DNA of 64,000 nt, from assembly GCF_001612765.1 (NCBI RefSeq), contig NZ_BDBB01000002.1, positions 62,001-126,000 on the forward strand. Direction: 5' to 3'. This DNA comes from Nocardia arthritidis NBRC 100137 (GTDB lineage Bacteria; Actinomycetota; Actinomycetes; Mycobacteriales; Mycobacteriaceae). The translations under genes and the position numbers were made by a program. The notes beneath the pieces were generated by a model. That model saw nothing but the letters and a program-made list of their open reading frames with translations, searched no databases and was not told the origin of the DNA. Positions 1-8,393 of this stretch are shown piece by piece (position 1 is the first letter of the stretch; each line of letters starts with the position of its first letter).

Positions 1-2
1 GG

Positions 3-2465
3 CTGTTCAATATCGGCGAACTGCTCGCCCATCGCGGCCGCACCCTGATGTCGCTGGTCGTGATGGGCGTCTCGGCGTCGCTGCTGGTCGCGGTGCTGAG
101 CATCTCCGGCTCGGTCACCGGTTCGGTGGACAAGCTGACCCGCGGCCTGGGCGGCAAGGCGCAGCTGGAGGTCAGCGGTATCACCGACGCGGGCTTCGAC
201 CAGCAACTGCTGCGGCGGATCGCGACCACACCCGGCGTCGCGGTGGCGGTGCCGATGCTGCGGACGCAGATCGGCGCCGGCGCCGACCGCGCGCTGCTGA
301 TCGGCGCCGATTCGAATATCGGCGCACTGGGCAGCGAATTGACCACGCCGATGAGCGCTTTCACGGGAAAGCTGCTGTCGGTGCCCAACGGGGTGCTGGT
401 GGGCACGGGACTGGGCCGTGCCGAGGGTGAGCAGTTCACGCTGGGCGGTACGACGGTCACCGTCGCGGGCGTCCTCGATGAGCAGACTTCCGGCAAGCTC
501 AACGGCGGTCACCTCATCGCCGCTCCGCTCGGGCTCGCGCAGAAGGTCACCGATCGCGCGGGACGGCTGGACTCCGTGCAGATCATTCCCGACGAGGGGG
601 CCGACCTCGCGCAGGTGCGCGCGGCGCTCACCGAAGCGGTGGACGGGCGCGCCGTGGTGGCCGAGCCGAGTCTGCGCACCGCGCAGGCGGGTGGGGCGAT
701 TCAAATGGTCCGCTACTCCACCACCATGGCGTCGGCCGCCGCGCTGATCGTCTCGGCGTTCCTCATCTACAACGCGATGAGCATGGCGATCGCCCAGCGC
801 AGACCGATGCTCTCGCTGTTGCGCGCGATCGGCGGCAAACGCGGACCGATGGTGCGCGATCTGCTGGCCGAGGCCGCGCTGCTCGGCGTGCTGGGCGGCG
901 CGGTCGGCGCGGCGGTGGGCGTGTTCATGGGCAGCGTCGCGATCGGCACGCTGCCCACCGCGATCGTGGAGTCGGTGGAGGCGCGCACCGAATACTCGGT
1001 GCCCTGGTATGTGATTCCGTTCGCTGTCGCGGCCTGCGTGTTCACCAGTGTGCTCGCGGCGTCGCTGGCCGCGCGCCAGGTGTACAAGGTTCGGCCCATC
1101 GAGGCGCTGGCACCGGTCGGGGCCGGGCGGACCGATACGGCGAGCCCGCTGCTGCGTTGGCTGGCCGTCGTGGCAGGCGGCGGGCTGGCCGGGGCCGCGG
1201 TGCTGATCGCGAGCAGCGATCTCGGCCGCTATTCGCTGACCGCCATCTCGATCTCGTTCATCGCCGCGATCCTGCTCTGTTTCGCCGCCACCGGTCCGAT
1301 CGTGCGGGCCGCCGCGGGAATCGCGCGCTGGTTCCGCGCTCCCGGCGCACTGGGCGCGACCACCCTGGAACGCGCGCCGCGGCGCGTGTGGGCCACGGCG
1401 ATGACGGTGATGATCGGCGTCGGGGCCACCGTCGGCATGAGCGGCGCCTCGAGCGACATGATCGACTCGGCCACGGTCACTTTCACGGATCTGGCGCGCA
1501 ACGACGTCTACATCAGCCCCGCCTCGATGGCGCAGTTCCCGACCGGGCCGCTGCTGCCCGCGGATCTGCGGGACAAGCTCGCGGCGGTGCCCGGCGTCGC
1601 GCATCTCAGCCCGGCCCAGATGGCCTTCGCCACCCTCGGCGGCACTCGCGTGATGCTGCAAGGGTTCCCGCCGGATGCGCGCGAGACCCGGATGCGCATG
1701 CTCACCGACGATTCGGTCGCCCGGCTGTCGGCCGGAGAGGGCGTGGCGATCTCCCGCGACGTGGCGCGCTCGCTGGGCGTCGGTGTGGGCGCGGAACTCA
1801 CCCTGCCGACGCCCACCGGCCCGCACACGGTGCGGGTGCTACAGGTGATCCCGTATTTCTCCGCTATCGCGGGCGTGGTGATGATGGACCTGAACCTGCT
1901 GCGCACCTGGTACGAGCGGCCCGGCGAGACGGTGATCGCCGCCGACATCGCGCCCGGCGCCGATCGCGCGGCGGTGCTCGCGGCGATCCGGCAGGTGGTG
2001 CCGCCGGAACTGAACGTGGACACCGGCGCGGACACCGTGGTGGCCGCGTCGTCGAGCATCGAGCAGGGAATGGCGATGAGCAACGCCATCCTGTGGATCG
2101 TGGTGCTCGTGGCCACGGTGGCATTGCTCAACACGTTGATGCTCTCGGTGCTGGAGCGCCGCAGGGAACTCGGCGTGTTGCGCGCCATGGGCACCGGGCG
2201 CAAATTCCTGATGCGTTCGGTGCTGGCCGAGGCCGCCGGAATCGGGATCGTCGGCGCGGTACTGGGTCTGGCGCTCGGCGCGGCGGTGCAGTTCCTGGGC
2301 ACGGTCGCCATCGGGCACGCCCTGACCATCGACGTCGCCTACCGGCCGAGCCCGATGCTGCTGGTCTACGGCATGATCGCGCTGGCGCTGGCGCTGCTCG
2401 GGTCGATCCCGCCCGCGTTGCGCGCGGCCCGGCTGCCCATCGTGGAGGCGCTCGCGGTCGACTGA
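3..2465 (+). CDS. FtsX-like ABC transporter permease, 5' end outside window
   Basis: Membrane subunit of a MacB/LolC-type ABC exporter, which in this family uses ATP hydrolysis on a separate subunit to move or release substrates at the outer face of the membrane. The frame is already open at base 3, so the true start lies upstream; the first internal ATG is at base 48. About 820 codons are visible. There are two FtsX blocks, one around visible residues 235-370 and one around 690-815, each with several hydrophobic helices and the FtsX signature region (ERRRELGVLRAMG near the second). A large periplasm-type domain precedes each block, and two further helices separate the halves. The ATPase partner is not in the window and is probably just upstream. 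The gene ends 4 bases before the convergent kinase gene. Confidence 0.9.
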   Translation: MFNIGELLAHRGRTLMSLVVMGVSASLLVAVLSISGSVTGSVDKLTRGLGGKAQLEVSGITDAGFDQQLLRRIATTPGVAVAVPMLRTQIGAGADRALLIGADSNIGALGSELTTPMSAFTGKLLSVPNGVLVGTGLGRAEGEQFTLGGTTVTVAGVLDEQTSGKLNGGHLIAAPLGLAQKVTDRAGRLDSVQIIPDEGADLAQVRAALTEAVDGRAVVAEPSLRTAQAGGAIQMVRYSTTMASAAALIVSAFLIYNAMSMAIAQRRPMLSLLRAIGGKRGPMVRDLLAEAALLGVLGGAVGAAVGVFMGSVAIGTLPTAIVESVEARTEYSVPWYVIPFAVAACVFTSVLAASLAARQVYKVRPIEALAPVGAGRTDTASPLLRWLAVVAGGGLAGAAVLIASSDLGRYSLTAISISFIAAILLCFAATGPIVRAAAGIARWFRAPGALGATTLERAPRRVWATAMTVMIGVGATVGMSGASSDMIDSATVTFTDLARNDVYISPASMAQFPTGPLLPADLRDKLAAVPGVAHLSPAQMAFATLGGTRVMLQGFPPDARETRMRMLTDDSVARLSAGEGVAISRDVARSLGVGVGAELTLPTPTGPHTVRVLQVIPYFSAIAGVVMMDLNLLRTWYERPGETVIAADIAPGADRAAVLAAIRQVVPPELNVDTGADTVVAASSSIEQGMAMSNAILWIVVLVATVALLNTLMLSVLERRRELGVLRAMGTGRKFLMRSVLAEAAGIGIVGAVLGLALGAAVQFLGTVAIGHALTIDVAYRPSPMLLVYGMIALALALLGSIPPALRAARLPIVEALAVD

Positions 2466-2469
2466 GCGT

Positions 2470-4308
2470 TCACAGCGGCAGGTCGGCGAACCACGTCTTG
2501 AACTTCGCCGCGGTGATGCCGAAGCCGGAGCCCGGATTGCTGTCGGTGAGGGTCACCGTGGCGAACAGCAGGTAGCTCGACCGGGCCGGATCGTCGTCGA
2601 AGTCGACGACGAGGTAGCCATCCGGAAACCCGCTCGCCTTCTCCTGCCAGCGGTAGGTCGAATAAGACTTGCCGCCGTTGCGTTCGGTCGCCGCCGTGTT
2701 CGACGGCAGGTCCCGCACCGCGGCCTGGGCGTCCTGCGGCGAGGTGAAGCCGATGAGGACGTAATCGGGGTCGGCGATCGGCGTGCCCCAGCAGTTCCAG
2801 GCCCTCGCCCAGTTCGGGAAGTCGGGTACGCCGTTGGCACTGGACACCTTGCCGCCCGGTTTGGCGGTGCCGAGGAAACAGGTCTTACCGCCATAACCCG
2901 GGCCGGAGCCGATGTCGTATTTCGTGTCGACACCCTGGGGCAGCAGTTCCGGAAACGCCTTGGCGAGCTTGTCCGCATCGGAGGGGCCCGCGGGCGTCTT
3001 GGTGCCGAGGTCCAGCGGCGACGCGGAGTCCGAGAATCCCACCTTCGCGACGATGATGCCCGCCCCGACCAACAGCGCCACGATCACCAGAACGATCGTC
3101 ACGATCAGGCCGGTGTTGGAACGGCCTTGCGACGGGTAGCCGGGCGGCTGGTGCGACGGGTAACCGATCGGCGGCGGGGCGGAATGCGGCGGCGCCACGG
3201 GATAACTCGGCTGCGGAGCTGCCGCGGCGTAGCCGTTGGACGCCGGGAACTGCTGTCCGCCGGTCGGATTCGGATGGTACTGCGGCGGCGCGGTGTAGCC
3301 CGGGGTGGAGGCGGTGGGGACGTAGGTGGGCGTACTCGCCTCCGGCCCGGGGTACGCCGGTTGCGCGAGGACGGTGGGCGCGGGCTGCGGCTGATACTGC
3401 GCGGCCACCACCGTCGGAGCGGGCTCGGTGAGCGCGCGCCGTGCGGCCGAGGCGAATTCGACACAGGAGGCGAATCGATCGTCGGGCCGCTTCGCCATAG
3501 CCCTCGCGATCACCGCGTCGAGAGCGGGCGACAGACCTGCCCGCCGGGCCGCGACAGAAGGCGGCGGCAACTGGAGGTGTCCGCGAATGATGTCGGCCGG
3601 GGCGGGAGCGTCGAACGGGGCGACGCCGGTCAGCAACCAATACAGCGCGCAAGCCAGTGAGTACTGATCGGAGCGATGGTCCAGGTGCGCACCGGTCATC
3701 TGCTCGGGCGAGGCGTAGGCGAGCGTCGCGGTGAACATGCCGGTCTGGGTCAGGTGGGTGGAATCCTCACGCAGCCGGGCGATGCCGAAATCGGTGAGGA
3801 AGACCCGCTCGCCCTGGCCGCCCACCGCCCGCGCCAGCATGATGTTCGCGGGCTTGACGTCGCGGTGCAGCACGCCCATCCCGTGCGCGTAATCCAGTGC
3901 GGACGCGACGCCCTCGATGATCTGCACGGCCCGCTCCGGCGGGAGGCTCTGCGGGTTCACCGTGGCCGCGTCGACCCCGTCGACGTACTGCATGGAGATC
4001 CACAGCTGGTCGTCCTCGGTGCCGCGGTCGTACACCGCGACGATGTTCGGATGGTCCAGCTGCGCCGCCAGGTCCGCCTCCCGCTCGAACCGGGCCCGGA
4101 CCTCCGCGTCGGTGAACAACTCCCGGTTGAGCAGCTTGAGCGCGGTCTGCCGCGGCAGCCTGGGGTGCCGGGCGAGATACACCGATCCCATGCCGCCCTG
4201 GCCGAGCAGCCTTTCTATGGTGAACCCGGCGAACACCGCACCGCTGTTGAGCAACACGCCCCCTTCAGGTGACCGCAGCGGCCGGACGGCACGTCCGGTC
4301 GCTTTCAT
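2470..4308 (-). CDS. Receptor-type serine/threonine protein kinase
   Basis: Membrane-anchored Hanks-type kinase (Pkn family) of 612 residues. The glycine loop GQGGMGSV is at 36-43, the ATP lysine at K58, HRDVKPAN with catalytic D150, DFG at 173-175, and the substrate loop ends with ASPEQM near 199-204. A proline/tyrosine-rich linker (about 300-395) leads to one transmembrane helix (about 399-421). An extracellular domain of about 190 residues follows, with at least two cysteines, resembling the sensor part of mycobacterial kinases. The chosen ATG at 4308 has AGGA five bases upstream. An upstream in-frame start at 4443 adds 45 residues of unlikely composition, and a TTG/GTG start near 4254 behind AAGGGGG is possible because the kinase fold only begins there. 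The lipoprotein gene is divergent. Confidence 0.9.
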   Translation of the reverse strand: MKATGRAVRPLRSPEGGVLLNSGAVFAGFTIERLLGQGGMGSVYLARHPRLPRQTALKLLNRELFTDAEVRARFEREADLAAQLDHPNIVAVYDRGTEDDQLWISMQYVDGVDAATVNPQSLPPERAVQIIEGVASALDYAHGMGVLHRDVKPANIMLARAVGGQGERVFLTDFGIARLREDSTHLTQTGMFTATLAYASPEQMTGAHLDHRSDQYSLACALYWLLTGVAPFDAPAPADIIRGHLQLPPPSVAARRAGLSPALDAVIARAMAKRPDDRFASCVEFASAARRALTEPAPTVVAAQYQPQPAPTVLAQPAYPGPEASTPTYVPTASTPGYTAPPQYHPNPTGGQQFPASNGYAAAAPQPSYPVAPPHSAPPPIGYPSHQPPGYPSQGRSNTGLIVTIVLVIVALLVGAGIIVAKVGFSDSASPLDLGTKTPAGPSDADKLAKAFPELLPQGVDTKYDIGSGPGYGGKTCFLGTAKPGGKVSSANGVPDFPNWARAWNCWGTPIADPDYVLIGFTSPQDAQAAVRDLPSNTAATERNGGKSYSTYRWQEKASGFPDGYLVVDFDDDPARSSYLLFATVTLTDSNPGSGFGITAAKFKTWFADLPL

Positions 4309-4521
4309 ACCGATCCTGGAGCCTACCGGGTGACGCCGTGGCCACGGAGTTTCGAATTCTCCGGGAAGATCGGCAAAACTATGGTCGAGACATCGCTCCG
4401 TCGACGCCGCCGCGCGCCGCGGCGATGTCTCTCGTCCGGTCACCGGCCGGACGAGCCCGATGAGCTATTTTGCACCGCCGATTTACAGTGTGACCGCGTC
4501 ACCGGTGGTGGGGAGGACTCG

Positions 4522-5427
4522 GTGGTGAGGTCGACGAGATCCGCTTCGACGTGTCGTGCGGCGCTGCGCGCCGGAGCGATGGTGGCGCTGCTCACGTTGA
4601 CCTCATGCACTCTGTTTCCCGTCGATCGGGCCGCCACCGAGACACCCGCCGTGGTCGTCGACACGGCGGGCGCCTGGCGGCCGAACCTCGCGGTGTCTGT
4701 GCCGGACTCGCTGGCCGCCGACTTCACCCAGTTGCAGCCGCAGCTGGGCGGACAGGTCGGCATGGCGATCATGCCCGTGGGCGGTGGCCGGATGACCGTC
4801 TACGGCGACTGGGTCAGCGGCATCGCGTGGTCGACCATCAAGGTGCCGCTCGCGATCGCGGCGCTGCGGCACGACTCCCAAGAGGAGATCCAGCAGGAGG
4901 TGGAGGCCGCTATCACCTGGTCGGACAACGACGCCGCCGAGGCGCTGTGGCAATCGCTCGGCGACGGGCTGGCAGCGGCCAAGGCGGTCCAGGACGTGAT
5001 CGATGAGGCGGGCGACGCCACGACCGGGGTGGCGGGCCCGCGCACCACCCTGGACTACACCTCCTTCGGCGGCACCGAATGGACGCTGGCCAACCAGGCC
5101 CGCTTCGCCTCCCGGCTGCCCTGCCTGCCCGAGTCGTTCCACGTCACCGAACTGATGACGGAGATCACCCCCGACCAGGCTTGGGGGCTGGGCGTCTTGG
5201 AGGGCACGGCCTTCAAGGGCGGCTGGGGCCCCGATGACGTGACCGGCGTCTACACCGTCCGCCAGTTCGGGCTGGTGCCGGCGCGCAACGGCATGATCGC
5301 CGTGGCCATGGCGGCGACGGCCGATTCCGGCAGCTTCGACGACTCCACCACGATTCTGAGCCGGATGGCGCGGATGCTCGGCCGTCATCTGGGCGAGCTG
5401 CACGGCGGGTCCTGCCCGCCGTTGTGA
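4522..5427 (+). CDS. Class A beta-lactamase-like serine hydrolase lipoprotein
   Basis: Predicted 301-residue lipoprotein. The N-terminal signal ends in a lipobox LTSC (Cys29). Three motifs in the order of penicillin-recognising enzymes are visible: SxxK (S104-T-I-K107), SDN (134-136) and a KTG-like KGG (232-234), so the fold is probably beta-lactamase/transpeptidase-like. Overall sequence is not close to a known beta-lactamase, and no clear Glu166-type residue was identified, so it may act on peptidoglycan or be non-catalytic. Two adjacent GTG codons (4522, 4525) lie 5 and 8 bases after GGAGG; a longer in-frame start at 4330 would bury the signal peptide. It ends 6 bases before the convergent response regulator. 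Confidence 0.8.
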   Translation: MVRSTRSASTCRAALRAGAMVALLTLTSCTLFPVDRAATETPAVVVDTAGAWRPNLAVSVPDSLAADFTQLQPQLGGQVGMAIMPVGGGRMTVYGDWVSGIAWSTIKVPLAIAALRHDSQEEIQQEVEAAITWSDNDAAEALWQSLGDGLAAAKAVQDVIDEAGDATTGVAGPRTTLDYTSFGGTEWTLANQARFASRLPCLPESFHVTELMTEITPDQAWGLGVLEGTAFKGGWGPDDVTGVYTVRQFGLVPARNGMIAVAMAATADSGSFDDSTTILSRMARMLGRHLGELHGGSCPPL

Positions 5428-5433
5428 TCCGGC

Positions 5434-6099
5434 TCAGCCCGGGGTGACCAGGCCGGTCTCGTAGGCCAGGACCACCGCTTGCGCCCGGTCCCGCAGGTTC
5501 AGTTTCGAGAAGACTTTGGAGACATGGGTCTTCACGGTCTGCTCGGCCACGAACAAGGTTTCGGCGATCTCGGAGTTCGACATGCCTTTCGCGATCAGTT
5601 CGAGCACTTCCCGCTCGCGGGGAGTCAGCGCGGACAGTTGCGGCGCCGGCTTGGCGCGGGCCGCGCCGCGGCGGCGGGTGACGTCGGCGATGAGCCTGCG
5701 GGTGACCGTGGGCGCGAGCAACGCCTGGCCGTCGGCGACCACGCGCACCGCGCGCACCAGTTCCTCGGCGGGCGCGTCCTTGAGCAGGAACCCGCTGGCG
5801 CCGAGACCGAGCGCCTCGTAGACATAGTCGTCGATGTCGAAGGTGGTGAGCATCAGCACGCGCACCGGCGGCTCGAATCCGGCGGCCAGGATGGCGCGGG
5901 CGGCGTCCAGCCCGTTCATCTCCGGCATGCGCACGTCCATCAGCACGACATCCGGGCGCAGCCGCCTCGCCTCGGCCACCGCGGCCTTCCCGTCGGCCGC
6001 GTCGCCCACCACACTGATATCCGGCTGCGCCGCGAGCAACGCCCCGAAACCCTGCCGGACCATCGCCTGGTCGTCGGCGATCAACACCGTAATTGCCAC
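5434..6099 (-). CDS. NarL/LuxR-family response regulator
   Basis: Two-component response regulator of 221 residues. The receiver domain (1-120) has acidic pair D9-D10, phospho-acceptor D55 in VLMDVRMPE and a conserved Lys in LLKDAP. The C-terminal LuxR-type helix-turn-helix (about 155-215) reads LTPREREVLELIAKG, then NSEIAETLFVAEQTVKTHVS. It acts in the cytoplasm as a DNA-binding transcription factor. The histidine kinase upstream on the same strand (105-base gap) is the obvious partner. The regulated genes cannot be told from the sequence; the phospholipase/hydrolase pair divergent from the kinase is a candidate target. Confidence 0.93.
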   Translation of the reverse strand: MAITVLIADDQAMVRQGFGALLAAQPDISVVGDAADGKAAVAEARRLRPDVVLMDVRMPEMNGLDAARAILAAGFEPPVRVLMLTTFDIDDYVYEALGLGASGFLLKDAPAEELVRAVRVVADGQALLAPTVTRRLIADVTRRRGAARAKPAPQLSALTPREREVLELIAKGMSNSEIAETLFVAEQTVKTHVSKVFSKLNLRDRAQAVVLAYETGLVTPG

Positions 6100-6204
6100 C
6101 CGCTCACCCTAATTGCCCCGGGCCTGCGCCCGCCGAGCCCGTTTCCTCGGTACCGAGGGGTAGGACACCGGATTCCTGCGCCCGGCGCGGCGACAGGCCG
6201 ACAC

Positions 6205-7437
6205 TCAGCGACGTGATTCGCCGTGCGCGGATACGACGGCATCGACAGCGGCGGCAGTGGCGTCCGGCGCGGTGAGCGGGAAGCGCGCGTGGACTCCGAA
6301 ACCACCGTCCGCCCGCGGCCCCGCCGTCACCTCACCGCCGACTGCCAGGGCTCGCGCCTGCATGCCCGCGATGCCGTGGCCGCCGTTGCCGACCGGCCGG
6401 GCGGGCGTCGCTCCCGGCCCGTTCTCGACGTCGAGCCGCAGTTCCGCGGCGTGGGTGATGCGCACCTGGACGGGGGCGCCCGGGGCGTGCCGGGAAGCGT
6501 TGGACAGTGATTCCTGCACGACGCGATAGAGAGCGAGGCCGGTGGTCTCCGCGATCGTGTCCAGCGCGCCGTCGACGGTCCACTCGATGTGGACGCCCGC
6601 GCGTCGCGCGCCCTCGAACAGGGCGATCACGTCGGCTGCCTTCGGCTGGGGCGCGTGTTCCGGCAGCTGGCCGTCGCTGCGCAGAACACCGAGCATGCCG
6701 CGGATCTCGTTGAGCGCTTCACGGGCCGTGGCGCCGATGGACTCGAACTCGGCGCGCGCGGCCGGGGTGACGCCCTCCACCCGGTACGGCGCGGTCTGCG
6801 CCTGCACCACCACCAGGGACATGTGGTGGGCCACGACGTCGTGTAGATCGCGGGCGATGCGAGCCTTCTCCTCCAGGATGGCCCGGCGGGCCCGCTCGAG
6901 TTCGTTGGCCTCCTCCTGGCGCACCAGCTGCCGCCGCGACAGCGCCAGCCAGCGGATGAGCAGGCCGAACAGCACCAGCGCGGCCAGCGCGATCGGCCAG
7001 CCCCAGGCGGCGTTCGCGAACGCCTCCCCTTCGCCGGGCATGGTGGTCGCGAACAGCAGGGCTGTCGCCGCCCACGCCACCGCCGCGATCTGCCCCGGGG
7101 CGCGCACCGCCACCGCGAGCAGCAACACCAGCAGGCACAGCATGTGGACGACCTGGAACGGCAGGTCGTTGTTCGGTTGATGCGGAATCGCCAGCGCGAT
7201 CACCAGCGCGGAGCCCGCCGAGATCGACCAGCCCAACGCCGGGTTGAGCCGTACCAGCAGCACCGGGAGCGCGGCGAGCGCGGCGATGAACGGCTGCGCC
7301 GCGGTGGGGACGGCATGGGTCAGGTGCAGCGTCGGCCAAGCCACCGAGTACCAGATCAGCGCGACCAGCACCGTGCCCACGTCGAACCAGGTCCGCGCGT
7401 CCAGCCGTCGCGTCCAGGCGCGACTTTCTCCGTTCAT
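6205..7437 (-). CDS. Sensor histidine kinase, HisKA_3 (NarL-partner) type
   Basis: 410-residue membrane kinase that should phosphorylate the NarL-type regulator encoded just downstream. The N-terminal half (about 20-165) contains roughly five or six hydrophobic helices with short loops and no large extracellular domain, so it probably senses signals in or near the membrane, like DesK-type kinases. The dimerisation/phospho-acceptor helix has DLHDVVAHHMS with H199 as the likely phosphorylated residue. The C-terminal HATPase_c domain carries GNGGHGIAGMQARA as its glycine-rich lid. It is transcribed away from the phospholipase gene, with about 165 bases of shared upstream region. Confidence 0.92.
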   Translation of the reverse strand: MNGESRAWTRRLDARTWFDVGTVLVALIWYSVAWPTLHLTHAVPTAAQPFIAALAALPVLLVRLNPALGWSISAGSALVIALAIPHQPNNDLPFQVVHMLCLLVLLLAVAVRAPGQIAAVAWAATALLFATTMPGEGEAFANAAWGWPIALAALVLFGLLIRWLALSRRQLVRQEEANELERARRAILEEKARIARDLHDVVAHHMSLVVVQAQTAPYRVEGVTPAARAEFESIGATAREALNEIRGMLGVLRSDGQLPEHAPQPKAADVIALFEGARRAGVHIEWTVDGALDTIAETTGLALYRVVQESLSNASRHAPGAPVQVRITHAAELRLDVENGPGATPARPVGNGGHGIAGMQARALAVGGEVTAGPRADGGFGVHARFPLTAPDATAAAVDAVVSAHGESRR

Positions 7438-7604
7438 GCCTACGACACTAGGAACTCCCAGTTCATCGCGGCCTCATACCCACGGGTGATTTCCGGTCCG
7501 CTACCCCGGTGGGAGACCCGGCGGCGGCTCCCCCGGCGGCACGGCACGGGAAACCTCCCCGGGCGTGAGGCGGCCGCCGGAAGCGATTCCCTAACGTCGT
7601 CGCC

Positions 7605-8393
7605 ATGAGCACACCGACCAGCGCCGGGCGCGAGACCCGGTCCGCCTCGGCCGCAGGAGCCCGAATCCATTCCGCCGCAGATCCTTCCGTCACCGCGCAG
7701 ACGCGACGCTACGCGGCGCTCACCGCGACGGCGTTGACCACCGTGGCGGCGACGGTGTTTCTCGCCCCCGCTCCGCACGCCGCCGCGGCGGCCGCGCCGA
7801 TCGAGAGCGCACAGGCGGGTGCCGCCGTCGCCGAACTGGCCGCGGGCGGCCCCGGCGCGCTCACCGCGATCCCGGCGGACTTCGTCGCGTCGTTCGGCTA
7901 CCGGCCGAGCACGATGGACGGCCTGCTGGTCAATCCGCGCGGCGATTGCTCTTCTCCGGTGACGCTGCCGGTCGAGTTCGATACCGCGTGCAAGGCCCAT
8001 GACCTCGGCTACGACCTGCTGCGCTACGCCGACCGGCGCGGCGAACCGCTGGGCCCGTGGGCGCGGCAAGCCTTGGACGCGACGCTGGACCGGCAGATGC
8101 ACCAGGCCTGCGCGGCCCGCGTCGACTCGTTCTCCCGCGCCCGCTGCGATGCGATGGCATCGATCGCGAACACCGCCGTCGATCTGAACTCGCGCAGGCA
8201 GGACTACGGCGCGCCCGTGGTCGAGCCCCTGCTCGGCGCGGCGGATGCCGATTCGACGACGAGTTGGCAGCTCCTGGGCGTGCTCGGCGCCGGGATCGCC
8301 GGGCTGACGGCGGTTCTCGTCATGCGCAACCGGCGGCGAGGCCCGATACCCGCGGCGGGCATGTCGTACGCCACGGGCACGGTACAGCCATGA
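7605..8393 (+). CDS. Secreted prokaryotic phospholipase A2-like protein with C-terminal anchor
   Basis: 262 residues. A hydrophobic export signal spans about 37-62. The centre carries a prokaryotic phospholipase A2 signature: GDC (113-115) followed by CKAHDLGYDLLRY with catalytic pair H132-D133, a later Asp (D162) and four cysteines (115, 129, 169, 181) that can form two disulfides. Members of this family hydrolyse the sn-2 ester of phospholipids using calcium. A transmembrane helix at about 222-240 followed by a basic tail suggests the enzyme stays anchored outside the membrane, unlike the fully secreted Streptomyces enzyme. The stop overlaps the ATG of the next gene by 4 bases, so the two are translated together. 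Confidence 0.8.
   Translation: MSTPTSAGRETRSASAAGARIHSAADPSVTAQTRRYAALTATALTTVAATVFLAPAPHAAAAAAPIESAQAGAAVAELAAGGPGALTAIPADFVASFGYRPSTMDGLLVNPRGDCSSPVTLPVEFDTACKAHDLGYDLLRYADRRGEPLGPWARQALDATLDRQMHQACAARVDSFSRARCDAMASIANTAVDLNSRRQDYGAPVVEPLLGAADADSTTSWQLLGVLGAGIAGLTAVLVMRNRRRGPIPAAGMSYATGTVQP

Noticed and set aside
8057-8389. Longer N-terminus for the PF10081 hydrolase
   Set aside because: This part overlaps the phospholipase in another frame and has shadow composition; the ATGA overlap gives a natural start.
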